Source of the DNA: Phenylobacterium sp.
GTDB taxonomy: Bacteria; Pseudomonadota; Alphaproteobacteria; Caulobacterales; Caulobacteraceae
Direction: 5' to 3'
Length of the DNA stretch: 64,000 nucleotides
Assembly (NCBI RefSeq): GCF_024508875.1
Contig: NZ_JANINU010000330.1
Coordinates: forward strand, 1-64,000
The position numbers were made by a program, and so were the translations under genes. This document shows, piece after piece, positions 53,398 through 63,484 of the stretch. The notes beneath the pieces are model-generated. The model did no database searches. It was not told the DNA's origin and saw only the letters and a list, made by a program, of their open reading frames with translations. The stretch's first letter is position 1, and each line of letters opens with the position of its first letter.

Positions 53398-54345
53398 TTA
53401 CGCCGGCAGGCGGTCTTCGAGGGGGTAGGCGACGAAGGTGTCGTAGAGGCTGCGGTGGATCGCCGAGCACTCGTCCAGCACGGTCTTCAGGAACGCGCTG
53501 GCGCCCTGGGCGTCGATCTCGTCCATGTCGGCGTACTGCATCCGAGCGCGCAGACGCCCGGCCAGCCGGTCCGGTCCGACGCTGCCGGCGAGGCCTGCGT
53601 GGCGGATGATCGCCGAGAGGTGCGCCTCGATCTCCTGGGCGCAGAACCTGATCGAGCGCGGAAAGTCCTCGTCCAACATCAGGAACTGCAGGATCAGCCG
53701 GGGCTGCATCTCGGCGGTGTAGGCGCGCAGGTAGGGCTCCAGGGCGCAGCCCATGCGCAGCACGCTGGTCAGGGCGAAGTGGTCGCCGATCGGCCGCCGC
53801 CGGCGACCCTCGCCGAACACCACCTCCAGCAGCGAGGCGATCAGTTGCGCCCGCTCCAGGTAGACGCCCAACAGGAGGAAGCTCCAGCCCTCGCCGTGGC
53901 TCATTGTGGCGTCGCCTGCGCCCTTGAACAGGTGCAGGTCGGCGATGGTATCGTGCAGGAAAGCCTGCGAACTCTCGTTGAACGCGCGCACCGCGTCGGC
54001 GTCGATCATCCGCAGGTAGATGAGGTTCAGGCGCTCCCACGTCTCGGTGGTGATCTGGTCGCGCACCTGCCGCGCGTTCTCCCGGGCGCGGGAGATCGAG
54101 GACAGGATCGAACCGTCGTCGTCCTTGTCCAGCGCGAGGGCGAGCGCGGCGTCGTAGGGAGTCTTGGCCTTGGCGACGTCGGGATCGCCCACGGCGGTGA
54201 GGGCGATCCGCGCCACCTGGGTCGCCGCCTCGGAGCGGTCGAGGGTGGCGTTGAGCATAACGTCCGACAGCCGGCACATGTGCTCGGCGCGCTCAACGTA
54301 GCGTCCGATCCAGTAGAGGCTGTCGGCCACCCGCGCGAGCATCAT
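53398..54345 (-). CDS. Alpha-E domain protein (DUF403)
   Basis: A 315-residue all-helical protein starting MMLARVADSLYWIGRYVERAEH, the conserved opening of the alpha-E family, and containing RQVRDQITTETWERLN, GWSFLLLGVYLERA and DEDFPRSIRFC. It occurs almost always beside a circularly permuted ATP-grasp protein and a transglutaminase. Its biochemical role is unknown. GGAAGGA lies eight bases before the ATG. Confidence 0.9.
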   Translation of the reverse strand: MMLARVADSLYWIGRYVERAEHMCRLSDVMLNATLDRSEAATQVARIALTAVGDPDVAKAKTPYDAALALALDKDDDGSILSSISRARENARQVRDQITTETWERLNLIYLRMIDADAVRAFNESSQAFLHDTIADLHLFKGAGDATMSHGEGWSFLLLGVYLERAQLIASLLEVVFGEGRRRRPIGDHFALTSVLRMGCALEPYLRAYTAEMQPRLILQFLMLDEDFPRSIRFCAQEIEAHLSAIIRHAGLAGSVGPDRLAGRLRARMQYADMDEIDAQGASAFLKTVLDECSAIHRSLYDTFVAYPLEDRLPA

Positions 54346-54379
54346 GCTCGGAATCCTTCCCAGTGGTTCCTGGCGGGCG

Positions 54380-55867
54380 TCACGCCTTGTCTCCCTTGCC
54401 GTCGGCGAGCACCCAGGTGTCCTTGGATCCGCCGCCCTGGCTGGAGTTCACGACCAGCGAGCCCTTCTTCAGCGCCACGCGGGTCAGCGCCCCGGGCGTC
54501 ACCACGATCTTGTCGCCCGACAGGATGAACGGCCGCAGGTCCACGTGCCGCGGGTCGACCTGGTGGTCGATCAGGCAGGGTGCGGTTGAAAGTTGGATCG
54601 TGGGCTGGGCGATGTAGTTCGACGGGTCGGCGCGCAAGGCGTCGGCGAACTCCGCCTGCTGGGCCTTGGTGGAATGCGGCCCGACCAGCATGCCGTAGCC
54701 CCCGGAGGCGCCCACGGCCTTGACCACCAGCTTGTCGAGATTTGCCAGCACATGGCTGAGCTGTGCGGGCTCGCGGCAGAGGTAGGTTTCGATGTTGGGG
54801 AGGATCGCGTCCTCGCCCAGGTAGTAGCGGATGATGTCGGGGACATAGGCGTAGACCGCCTTGTCGTCGGCGACCCCCGTTCCTGGGGCATTGCAGATCA
54901 CCACGTTGCCGGCGCGGTAGGCGTTGAACAGGCCCGCCGCGCCAAGCGCGGAGTCCCGGCGGAAGGTGAGGGGGTCGATGAAGTCGTCGTCCACCCGCCG
55001 GTAGATGACGTCGATCCGGCGCAGCCCCGTGGTGGTGCGCATGTAGACCATGTTGTCGTGCACCACGAGGTCGCGGCCCTCGACCAGCGGTACGCCCATC
55101 AGGCGCGCGAGATAAGCGTGCTCGTAGTAGGCGGAATTGTAGACCCCCGGCGTCAGCACCACGACCTGCGGGTTGGGCCGCCAGTCCGCCGCCATGCTCT
55201 TCAGCGTGGCCAGCAGCAGGTCGGGATAGCGGTCGATCGAACGCACGCCCGCGCCCCGGAACGTGCCGGGGAACACCCGCTTCGACGCCTCGCGGTTGGC
55301 CAGCATGTACGAGACGCCGGACGGGACGCGCAGGTTGTCCTCCAGCACCGCGAACTCACCGTTCGGCTGGCGGATGAGGTCCGAGCCGCAGACGTTGGCG
55401 TAGGCCTTGTGCGGCACGTAGAGGTTCTGCATCTCCCGCCGGAACGAGGGGGCCTTGAGCACCAGCTCGCGCGGCACGACCCCGTCCATCAGGATCTGCT
55501 GTTCGGAGTAGATGTCGGCCAGGAACATGTTCAGCGCCTGCAGGCGCTGGGTCAGGCCGGCCTCGACACGCGCCCACTCCGTCGCCGGAATGATGCGGGG
55601 CAGGATGTCGGTGGGAATGATCCGCTCGGTCGAGCTCTCGGCCCCGTAGACCGTGAACGTGATGCCCTGGAGCAGGAAGAACCGCTCCTGCGTCCGCTGC
55701 CGCTCGGCCAGCTCGTCGGCCGTCAGTGTCGACAGGCGCGCATCGAGCGCGGCGTAGTGGGGCCGGACCTTGTCGTCCGGCGTGAGCATTTCGTCGTAGG
55801 GGCCCGCTGCCGGGGTCTCCACGTCCGGGGCCGGTTCGTCCCGCCTGACGCTCACGATGGAATCCAC
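54380..55867 (-). CDS. Circularly permuted ATP-grasp type 2 protein
   Basis: About 495 residues. Recognisable segments are YDEMLTPDDKVRPHYAAL at the start, then GITFTVYG, LEDNLRVPSGVSYMLANRE, VVLTPGVYNSAYYEHAYLA, LVVKAVGASGGYGMLVGP and GALTRVALKKGSLVVNSSQ. This family joins the DUF404 and DUF407 regions and is predicted to be a carboxylate-amine ligase. The start is uncertain: GTG codons at 55867 and 55855 are both possible, and the longer ORF to 56275 is non-coding. First gene of the cassette, divergent from tamA. Confidence 0.88.
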   Translation of the reverse strand: MDSIVSVRRDEPAPDVETPAAGPYDEMLTPDDKVRPHYAALDARLSTLTADELAERQRTQERFFLLQGITFTVYGAESSTERIIPTDILPRIIPATEWARVEAGLTQRLQALNMFLADIYSEQQILMDGVVPRELVLKAPSFRREMQNLYVPHKAYANVCGSDLIRQPNGEFAVLEDNLRVPSGVSYMLANREASKRVFPGTFRGAGVRSIDRYPDLLLATLKSMAADWRPNPQVVVLTPGVYNSAYYEHAYLARLMGVPLVEGRDLVVHDNMVYMRTTTGLRRIDVIYRRVDDDFIDPLTFRRDSALGAAGLFNAYRAGNVVICNAPGTGVADDKAVYAYVPDIIRYYLGEDAILPNIETYLCREPAQLSHVLANLDKLVVKAVGASGGYGMLVGPHSTKAQQAEFADALRADPSNYIAQPTIQLSTAPCLIDHQVDPRHVDLRPFILSGDKIVVTPGALTRVALKKGSLVVNSSQGGGSKDTWVLADGKGDKA

Positions 55868-56066
55868 GCCTTCCCGCCGTTTCTCATTTGGAATCTGTAG
55901 GACGCTTACGGCGAGCCAGGAAGCCGGCGCGGGAAATTCGTGCCGTTTCGCCCATTGCCTGGTCAGGCGCCCGAAATTTAGGCGCCGCTCCTGTGCGACC
56001 GCCGGATGACACGAACGGGGCGCGCAGCTACACCCGCCTTCAAGGGGGCCGAACGAGGATTCGGGC

Positions 56067-57842
56067 TTGGGTCGACTGCTATACGCCGTCGCCGCCTCGG
56101 CGGCCTTGTGCGCTCCCGGCCTCGCCGAGGCGGCCGAGCCTAAGGCGACGGTCCAGGGCGAGATGGATGCCGATCTCCGCACGACGATCCAGCGCGTGAT
56201 CGGCGAGACCGATCGCCCCATCGAGAACCGGTTCGAGGCAAGGCGGCGCGCGCGCGCCGCCGCCGAGGACGCCATCGCCGCCCTGCGTTCCGAAGGCTAC
56301 TACGGCTACCGCGTCGAGCCCGACGTCAGCGAGACCGATCCGCCGCGCCCCCTCGTCCAGATCGCGCCGGGCCCCCGGTTCACCATCGGCGGCGTCGCCG
56401 TCGAATGGCGGGGCGTCGCGCCGGACGCCGACGCGCAGGCCGCGGCCCAGGCCGCCGTGGCGCTGCCGAAGGGAGCGCCGGGACGGGCGGTCCAAGTCAT
56501 CGCCGCCGAAGGCCGCATCGTCGCGGCGATCCAGAAACGGGGCTATGCCGACGCCGCCCCGGAGCCCAGGGACGTCGTCGTCGATCACGCCGACCATACG
56601 GTGCGTCCCACCTATCGCATCGCCGCGGGCGCGCTGGTGCGGCTGGACGGGCTGAAGGTGAGTGGCGGCGGACGCACCGATCCTGCCTGGCTGCGTCGCC
56701 TAGCGCCCTGGAACGCCGGGGACCCCTACGATCCAGACGACGTCGCCGAACTGGAACGCCGGCTGCTGGACACTAGCGTCTACGACAGCGTGACGGTGGC
56801 CCTAGCGCCCCCCGAGAACGCCACCCCCGACGGGCTGCGCCCGGTGATCGTCAGCCTTAGCGAGCGGAAGACGCGGACCATCGAGGCCAGCGCCAGCTAC
56901 GCCACCACCGATGGCCCGGGGGTCACGGTCCGCTGGACGCACTACAACCGGCTTCACCGGGCCGATACGATCGCGCTCTACGGCACAGTGTCGGATCGCG
57001 ACACCCGGGCCGGCACGGACGTCTCGCTCCCGCACTGGCGGCGGCCGCAGCAGACGCTGAAGGTCGGCGGCTCGGCCTACCGCGAGGAGACCGACGCCTA
57101 CGACGAGACCGGTGCGGAGGCGCACGCCGACGTCACCCGCCGGCATGGCCGGATGTCGTACGTGACCCTGGGCGCTTCGGTCACCGCCAGCCGCTCGGAC
57201 GAGAAGAAGGCCGGCACGCTCACGACCCTCGGCCGCGATCTGGTGACGGTGGCCGGTCTCGGAGACGTCCTCTTGGACCGCTCCAACGACGCGCTGAACC
57301 CCACCCGCGGCTGGCGGCTCAGCGCGCGACTGGAACCGTCCCTGATCCTGGGCGACACGAACCTGCCCTACCTGCGGGCGGTGGCTCAGGGCGTCTACTA
57401 TCTGCCGCTGGACAAGCAGGCGAAGACCGTGTTGGCTGGCCGGCTTCGCCTGGGACGGATCTTCAACGGCACGGTCGACGAGATCCCGGCCTCGCAGCGC
57501 TTCTACGCCGGCGGTGGCGGTTCGGTGCGAGGTTTCCCATACCAGGCGGTCGGCCCGCGGCTGTCGGACAACACGCCCCGCGGCGGCGTCTTCCTCTTCG
57601 AATCCTCACTGGAAGCGCGCCGCGACCTGACCTCGAAATGGGGGATGGCGGTCTTCGTGGACGCCGGCGCGGTCGGGTCCAGCGGGCCCATAGACTTCCA
57701 GGACCTGGCTGTGGGGGCGGGCGTGGGCGTCCGCTACAATCTGGGCTTCGCGCCCATCCGCATCGACCTCGCCACGCCCGTCGCGCGGCGCAAGGGCGAG
57801 CCGGCGATCCAGGTCTACCTCAGCATCGGGCAGAGCTTTTGA
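56067..57842 (+). CDS. tamA: Translocation and assembly module outer-membrane protein TamA
   Basis: A 591-residue Omp85-family protein. A signal peptide (to about residue 22) is followed by POTRA-like domains (about 25-260; RSEGYYGYRVEPDV and QKRGYADAAPEPRDVVVDH are typical) and a 16-strand barrel. The barrel has NPTRGWRLSARLEP and the lid-lock motif SVRGFPYQ and ends in SIGQSF. TTG start with GAGGA eight bases upstream. With TamB it inserts outer-membrane proteins or moves lipids. Its stop overlaps the next start (TTGA). Confidence 0.92.
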   Translation: MGRLLYAVAASAALCAPGLAEAAEPKATVQGEMDADLRTTIQRVIGETDRPIENRFEARRRARAAAEDAIAALRSEGYYGYRVEPDVSETDPPRPLVQIAPGPRFTIGGVAVEWRGVAPDADAQAAAQAAVALPKGAPGRAVQVIAAEGRIVAAIQKRGYADAAPEPRDVVVDHADHTVRPTYRIAAGALVRLDGLKVSGGGRTDPAWLRRLAPWNAGDPYDPDDVAELERRLLDTSVYDSVTVALAPPENATPDGLRPVIVSLSERKTRTIEASASYATTDGPGVTVRWTHYNRLHRADTIALYGTVSDRDTRAGTDVSLPHWRRPQQTLKVGGSAYREETDAYDETGAEAHADVTRRHGRMSYVTLGASVTASRSDEKKAGTLTTLGRDLVTVAGLGDVLLDRSNDALNPTRGWRLSARLEPSLILGDTNLPYLRAVAQGVYYLPLDKQAKTVLAGRLRLGRIFNGTVDEIPASQRFYAGGGGSVRGFPYQAVGPRLSDNTPRGGVFLFESSLEARRDLTSKWGMAVFVDAGAVGSSGPIDFQDLAVGAGVGVRYNLGFAPIRIDLATPVARRKGEPAIQVYLSIGQSF

Positions 57843-60800
57843 GCACGCCCTCCGATACGCCGCCCTCGGGTGGGGACGGTGGCGAAGGCGCGGTCGCCGA
57901 GGTCCTGAAGCGGCCGGCGCTGCCCAAGGCCATCACCGCGGTCGCCTTGTCGCTGCTTGTCCTTCTGGTCGGCGCGCTGGCCGTGGGCCGTTACGGGGTG
58001 CTGCTGCCGCAGGTCCGGCTGCTCATCGAGGCGCGGACGGACGGCCTGAAGCTGGGCCGGATCGGGCGGCTCAAGGTCGAGGGGCTGAGTGGCGACATCT
58101 GGCGCGACGCGCGCGTCCGCCGGCTCACGATCCGGGACGAGAAGGGCGTTTGGCTAGAAGCCAATAATGTCCATATCACATGGCGTTACCTGGAACTTCT
58201 CCGACGCCGGTTCGACGCCGACCTGATCGAGGCGCAGAGCGTCCGGGTCATACGCCGCCCAACCCTGGCCCCCAAGGGCAAGGACCGCGGGCTGCCGGTC
58301 TCGTTCCATATCGACGAGGCGCGGACGAGACTCGTCCTCGAACCCGCCTTCAGCAGTACGCGCGGCGTCTACGACCTCGGGTTCGACCTGGACATGGAGC
58401 GAAAGGGCGGTCGCCGGGGGAAGGTCCAGGCGGCAAGCGTGCTCCATCCGGGCGACCGCCTGCATCTCGACTTCGCCTTCGGCGCCGCCGGGCCGATGCG
58501 GATCGTCGCCGACGCGGTCGAAGCCAAGGGCGGAGCCCTGGCAGGCGCCGCCGGCCTGCCGCACGACCAGCCGTTCCGCCTGGCCATCCGGGCCGACGGC
58601 ACGGTCTCGACAGGACAGTTCTCGGCGACCGCGACGAGCGGGAGGCTGACTCCGCTCTACGCCAGAGGGCAGTGGACGCCGCAGGGCGGACAGGCGGGGG
58701 GACGCGTGCTCCTCGTGGCGTCCTCGCTCACCGCGCCCTACGCCGAGCGGGTGGGTCGCGACGTGGTCTTCGGCATCGCCGGGCGTAAGGCGCGCCCAGG
58801 CGCCTACGCCCTGGACGCGCGCCTGAAATCCAACGCCGTCACGCTACGCGCCTGGGGTGAGGGGGACCTCGGCAAGAGGGCGTTGGCCCCCTCGGGGATG
58901 CGGCTCGACGCGCAGACCGCGTCGCTGAACAAGCTGCTGGGCGGCGGGCCCGGGCTGGGCGCCACGCGGGTCACTGGCCTGGTCACCGGCCAAGCCGCCG
59001 CCTGGACTTTCCGCGGCAACGCCGATGTCGCCGATGTTACGCTCGGATCCTACGTCCTCGCGCGTGTCGCGGGGCCTGTGGAAGTCGCGCGCGGCAAGAC
59101 GGGCCTTGCGGTCAAGGCGAAAGCGCAGGGGGGCGGGGGCCGGGGAGAGGGCTTCGCCGCCGCGTTGCTGGGCGGGGCTCCGGTCGCCGAACTGGATGGC
59201 GAGCGGCTGTCCAACGGCCAGCTTCTCCTGCGTCGCCTCGACCTGACCGGCCGGGGCCTGAAGGTGCAGGCCAGCGGCGACCGCAGCCTGCTGGGCGCCG
59301 TGAACTTCAAGGGCAAGGCCAACATCTCCAATCTCCAGGCGGCGCGTCTTGGCGCGAACGGAGCGGCCAGTCTCGATGTGCAGGCCTCGCAGGCGGGCTC
59401 GGGCGCGCCGTGGACCTTCACGCTCGACGCCCGTGGCGACCGCTTTGCCGTGGGCCTGGCCGAGCTGGACCGGCTGCTGGGCGGAAAGCCGCGGCTGCAG
59501 GCCCAGGCAAACTGGCAAGCCGGCCGGCTGTCGGTGGCCAAGGCCAGTCTCGCCGGCGCCTCGCTCGACGCCAACGCGGCCGGGGTCATGGAGGCCGACC
59601 GGTCGCTAGCCTTCAAGGCGGACTGGACCGCGACGGGCCCGGTGCGAGCCGGCCCGGTCGAGATCACCGGGCGCATCGAGGGGACCGGCGACGCGACCGG
59701 AACACTTAGTGCGCCGCGCCTCGACCTCGTGGCCGACCTGGAGCAGGTGGACGTCCCCCGCCTGCCGCTGAAGGACGCTAAGCTGGCCATCACCTTTCAA
59801 CGGCAGGCCGATGGCTCGAACGGGACGGCGGCGATCACCGCGGGCAGCGAATATGGCCCGGCGCGGGCAAAGGCCGATTTCCGGTTCCCCCGGGGCGGCG
59901 TTGACCTGAGCGACCTGTTCCTCGACGCCGGCGGGGTCAAGGCGTCCGGCACGCTGTCGCTGCGCAGTTCGAGCCCCTCGGCGGCCGACCTGCGCCTCGA
60001 GATCGTGCACGGCGCGTTCCTCGACGCCGGGCGGGTCACCGGCACGGCGAAGGTCGTGGACGGCGCGGGCGGTGCGCGGGCCGACCTGTCCCTGCGGGCG
60101 GAAGCCGTCAGGGCGCGGAATTCCGCCATCACGATCCAGTCGGCGCGGCTGGAGGCCGACGGACCGTTGGCGCGGTTGCCGTACACGGTGCAGGCGCGCG
60201 GCGCGTCGGGACAGGGCGCCTGGACGGTCGACGGACGGGGTGCGCTGTCGGACTCGGATGCTGGTTACGAGCTCGCCTTCGACGGCCGCGGCGCGCTGGG
60301 CAAGCGCAACCTTCAGACGACGGAGACGGCCAGTTTCCGCTTCGGCGGCGCCGAGCGATCCGCGCGGGTGCGCCTCGCGGCGTCGGACGGCGGAAAGCTG
60401 GACTTCGACGGCCTGCTCCGGGACGGGGTCGCGAACGTTCGCGCACGGGCGCAGGACCTCGGCCTCAACCTCTTCAATGCCGACCTGGACGGTCGCGTGA
60501 ACGCGACCCTCGCATTGCAGGGGCAGGGCGATCGGCTTCAGGGAAATCTCGACGCCCAGCTCGCGGACGCCAGGGGCCGGGGCACACCCGTGGCCCAGGG
60601 CATGGACGGAAGCCTGACGGCTCGCCTTGCGGATTCCTCCGTGGCCCTTGAGATGGCGACCGCCAACGAGCAGGGCCTGAAGGCCAACGCCAGCTTCGTG
60701 TTGCCGGCGGAAGCGTCGGCCAGCCCGTTCCGCGTCGCCATCGCCCGCCAGCGGCCGATGCGAGGCCATTTCTTCGCTGCGGGCGAGGTGCGGCCGCTCT

Positions 60801-62047
60801 GGGAACTGCTGGTGGGCGGCGAACGGTCGCTCTCGGGCTTCGTGCGGACCGAGGCGTCGGTGTCGGGCACGCTTGCCGATCCGCGGGCGTCGGGGAACGT
60901 GACCGTGGACAAGGGCCGCTTCGACGACGGCGGCACCGGCCTATCGCTGCGCGAAGTCACCGTGCGGGCCGCGTTCACCGAGGACGACATCGACGTCACC
61001 GAGGCCAGCGGCGTGGACGGCAAGGGCGGACAGGTGAGCGGCCGCGGGCGCATGAGCCTGCTGCGGGAAGGCGCCTCCAGCTTCCGCCTCGACCTGCGGA
61101 ATTTCCGGCTGATCGACAACGAAACCGCGACAGCCTCGGCGACCGGCCGGGCCGTGATCAACCGCGCCGCGGACGGCAAGGTGAAGCTCTCGGGCGACCT
61201 GACCATCGACCGCGCCGACGTCGCTGCGGATCCGCCCACGCCGTCGGGCGTGGTGGCGATGGACGTGCGGGAGATCAACCGCCCGGACGACCTGCCGGCC
61301 GTGCTCCCCGCCACCGCCAAGCGCGGGCAGGGATGGACGCTGGACGTCAACCTGCGGGCGCCCCGCCGCGTGTTCCTGCGTGGGCGCGGCCTCGACGTCG
61401 AGCTCTCGCTGGACGCGCACGTGGGCGGCACCACCTCGCGCCCGGATCTCAGCGGCACGGCGCATGTGGTCCGCGGGGACTACGACTTCGCGGGCAAGCG
61501 GTTCGAGTTCGACGATCGCAGCGTCGTCTACCTGTCCACCCGGCCGGCCAACATCCGCCTGCAGCTGGACGCGACGCGGGAGGACCCCTCGCTGACCGTC
61601 ACCGTCAGGATTCGCGGTACGGCCGAGCGGCCCGAGATCACCCTGGTCTCTTCGCCCAGCCTGCCGAACGACGAGGTGCTGTCCAAAGTGCTGTTCGAAC
61701 GCTCGGCGTCCCAGCTTTCGCCAGTGGAGGCCGCGCAGCTCGCGTCCGCGCTTTCGGCCCTGGCGGGCGGCGGCGGCTTCGACGTGATCGGCAACCTGCG
61801 CAACTTCGCCGGCTTGGACCGCCTGGCGTTCGGCGGCGACGACCAGTCGGGCGTTACGGTGTCCGGCGGCAAATACCTCACCGACGACGTCTACCTCGAG
61901 CTGACCGGCGGTGGTCGCGAGGGGCCGTCGGCGCAGGTCGAATGGCGGATCCGCAAGAACCTCTCGATCCTCTCGCGCCTCACCAGCCAGAACGCGGGGA
62001 CGGGGACCGGGAACCGCGTCGCCGTGCGCTGGCGCAAGGACTACTGA
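57839..62047 (+). CDS. tamB: Translocation and assembly module inner-membrane protein TamB
   Basis: About 1402 residues. One N-terminal TM helix (about 28-50) is followed by a very long beta-rich repetitive periplasmic region and the conserved C-terminal TamB/DUF490 domain (GDYDFAGKRFEFDDRSVVYLS, SSPSLPNDEVLSKVLFERS, ending VAVRWRKDY). It is an AsmA-like bridge that works with TamA. I chose the TTG at 57839, which overlaps the tamA stop; the ORF upstream of it is a shadow of tamA. Confidence 0.92.
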   Translation: MSTPSDTPPSGGDGGEGAVAEVLKRPALPKAITAVALSLLVLLVGALAVGRYGVLLPQVRLLIEARTDGLKLGRIGRLKVEGLSGDIWRDARVRRLTIRDEKGVWLEANNVHITWRYLELLRRRFDADLIEAQSVRVIRRPTLAPKGKDRGLPVSFHIDEARTRLVLEPAFSSTRGVYDLGFDLDMERKGGRRGKVQAASVLHPGDRLHLDFAFGAAGPMRIVADAVEAKGGALAGAAGLPHDQPFRLAIRADGTVSTGQFSATATSGRLTPLYARGQWTPQGGQAGGRVLLVASSLTAPYAERVGRDVVFGIAGRKARPGAYALDARLKSNAVTLRAWGEGDLGKRALAPSGMRLDAQTASLNKLLGGGPGLGATRVTGLVTGQAAAWTFRGNADVADVTLGSYVLARVAGPVEVARGKTGLAVKAKAQGGGGRGEGFAAALLGGAPVAELDGERLSNGQLLLRRLDLTGRGLKVQASGDRSLLGAVNFKGKANISNLQAARLGANGAASLDVQASQAGSGAPWTFTLDARGDRFAVGLAELDRLLGGKPRLQAQANWQAGRLSVAKASLAGASLDANAAGVMEADRSLAFKADWTATGPVRAGPVEITGRIEGTGDATGTLSAPRLDLVADLEQVDVPRLPLKDAKLAITFQRQADGSNGTAAITAGSEYGPARAKADFRFPRGGVDLSDLFLDAGGVKASGTLSLRSSSPSAADLRLEIVHGAFLDAGRVTGTAKVVDGAGGARADLSLRAEAVRARNSAITIQSARLEADGPLARLPYTVQARGASGQGAWTVDGRGALSDSDAGYELAFDGRGALGKRNLQTTETASFRFGGAERSARVRLAASDGGKLDFDGLLRDGVANVRARAQDLGLNLFNADLDGRVNATLALQGQGDRLQGNLDAQLADARGRGTPVAQGMDGSLTARLADSSVALEMATANEQGLKANASFVLPAEASASPFRVAIARQRPMRGHFFAAGEVRPLWELLVGGERSLSGFVRTEASVSGTLADPRASGNVTVDKGRFDDGGTGLSLREVTVRAAFTEDDIDVTEASGVDGKGGQVSGRGRMSLLREGASSFRLDLRNFRLIDNETATASATGRAVINRAADGKVKLSGDLTIDRADVAADPPTPSGVVAMDVREINRPDDLPAVLPATAKRGQGWTLDVNLRAPRRVFLRGRGLDVELSLDAHVGGTTSRPDLSGTAHVVRGDYDFAGKRFEFDDRSVVYLSTRPANIRLQLDATREDPSLTVTVRIRGTAERPEITLVSSPSLPNDEVLSKVLFERSASQLSPVEAAQLASALSALAGGGGFDVIGNLRNFAGLDRLAFGGDDQSGVTVSGGKYLTDDVYLELTGGGREGPSAQVEWRIRKNLSILSRLTSQNAGTGTGNRVAVRWRKDY

Positions 62048-62151
62048 CCGCCGGGCCCGGTCGGCCGGAAACGAAATTGCGCCCCTGGAGCCGTTCTCGC
62101 ATAGATTGCGTGGGCCGCCTGTGCGCGGCGGATTCGGGCGGGGGCTCTCGT

Positions 62152-63456
62152 ATGCGTCTTGGCGTGATGGCGGCCGCCGCCGCGGCCTTCTGCGTGGCCT
62201 CTCCAGCTTTCGCGGCCACCTGCAGCTACAGCGAGACGGACGCCGCGGGGCGCGTGGCGGCCTGCGAGAAACTCTTGGCGACGCCGGGCGTCAACGACGA
62301 CACGGCGGCCCAGGCGCGGGTGGTCCTGGCCGACACCTACCGGACGGCCGGAAAGCTCGATATGGCGCTGGCGCAAGCGGAGATCGCGGTGAAGCTGGCG
62401 CCAAGCCAGGCGACGGTGTTCGTGACCCGCGGCCAAATCCTCGAGCTGATGCAACGGCTCGACGCCGCGATGGCGGACTACGACAAGGCGGTCGGCCTCG
62501 ACCCGCAACATGTCATGGCTCGCGTCAGCCGTGGCCTGGTCCGCTATGACCGCGGGGAATACGAAGCCGCCGTGCGCGACTACACGGCGGCGCTTGAGAC
62601 ATCGCCCGGCGACCCGTCGATCCATCTGGCGCGCGCGCGGTCGGAGTACGCCCTGAACCAGCTTCAGCCGGCGCTGGACGATATCCGAAAGGCCGAGCGC
62701 ATCGAGAAGCTGAGTGTCGAGGATCTCGCCTTCAAAGGCATCGTGCTGCAGAACGGCGGCCGGTTGCCCGAGGCGCTCGCCGCCTACAACGCCGCGCTCA
62801 AGCTCGCGCCGCGCAACGCCGAGCTCATCTCCGCCAAAGGCGCCGTACTCCACCTGATGCGGCTGGATGACGAGGCGGAAGCGACCTACCGCGCCGCGCA
62901 GCGCGCGGCCCCCGACAATCCGGCCGGCTATGTTGGTCTCGCGGCTGTCCAACTCGACATGGGGGCTCCGGACAAGGTCAGGGCGACGCTCGATCCGTAC
63001 CTCAAGCGCAAGCCTGAGGATCCCCAGGCCCGGCTCTTGCTGGCGCAGGCCGCCATCGCCGCGGGGCGGCCCGACGAGGCCCTGCCGATCCTCGACGCGC
63101 TGATCGGCGCCGAGCCTGGGTCGGCCGAGTTCCACGTCGAGCGCGGGCGGGCCTGGTACGGTCGAGGCGACGAGGCGCGCGCCCTCGCCGACTTCGACAA
63201 GGCGGTCTCGCTCGACGCTCAATCCGTCGAGGCGCTCTTCGCCCGCGGCCGACTGCATGCGCTGGCCAAGCGCTATGCCCTGGCGATCGCCGACCTGGAC
63301 GCCGTCGTGAAGCTGGATGGTGAAAACGCGACCGTTCTCTGGTGGCGGTCGCGGGCCAAGGTCGGCGCCGGTGACGCCGCCGGCGGAAAGGCGGATCGCG
63401 ATGCGGCGGTCAAGCTGGCGCCGGACCTCGTGGCCGAGCTCGACAAGGCGGCCTAA
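62152..63456 (+). CDS. Exported TPR-repeat protein
   Basis: A 434-residue protein with a signal peptide (MRLGVMAAAAAAFCVASPAFA). About ten TPR units run nearly end to end (for example AMADYDKAVGLDPQHVMARVSRGLVRYDRGEYEAAVRDY). TPR arrays bind partner proteins; the partner is unknown. The ATG at 62152 follows GGGCGGGGG. It lies 104 nt after tamB and is convergent with hspQ. It may assist envelope assembly, by position only. Confidence 0.85.
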   Translation: MRLGVMAAAAAAFCVASPAFAATCSYSETDAAGRVAACEKLLATPGVNDDTAAQARVVLADTYRTAGKLDMALAQAEIAVKLAPSQATVFVTRGQILELMQRLDAAMADYDKAVGLDPQHVMARVSRGLVRYDRGEYEAAVRDYTAALETSPGDPSIHLARARSEYALNQLQPALDDIRKAERIEKLSVEDLAFKGIVLQNGGRLPEALAAYNAALKLAPRNAELISAKGAVLHLMRLDDEAEATYRAAQRAAPDNPAGYVGLAAVQLDMGAPDKVRATLDPYLKRKPEDPQARLLLAQAAIAAGRPDEALPILDALIGAEPGSAEFHVERGRAWYGRGDEARALADFDKAVSLDAQSVEALFARGRLHALAKRYALAIADLDAVVKLDGENATVLWWRSRAKVGAGDAAGGKADRDAAVKLAPDLVAELDKAA

Positions 63457-63484
63457 GGGACGTGGGCCCTGGAGGCAGGCCGGC

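Noticed and set aside
61333-62151. Extension of the TPR protein frame across the end of tamB
   Set aside because: The conserved TamB C-terminal domain occupies this region in another frame, and a good signal peptide begins at 62152.
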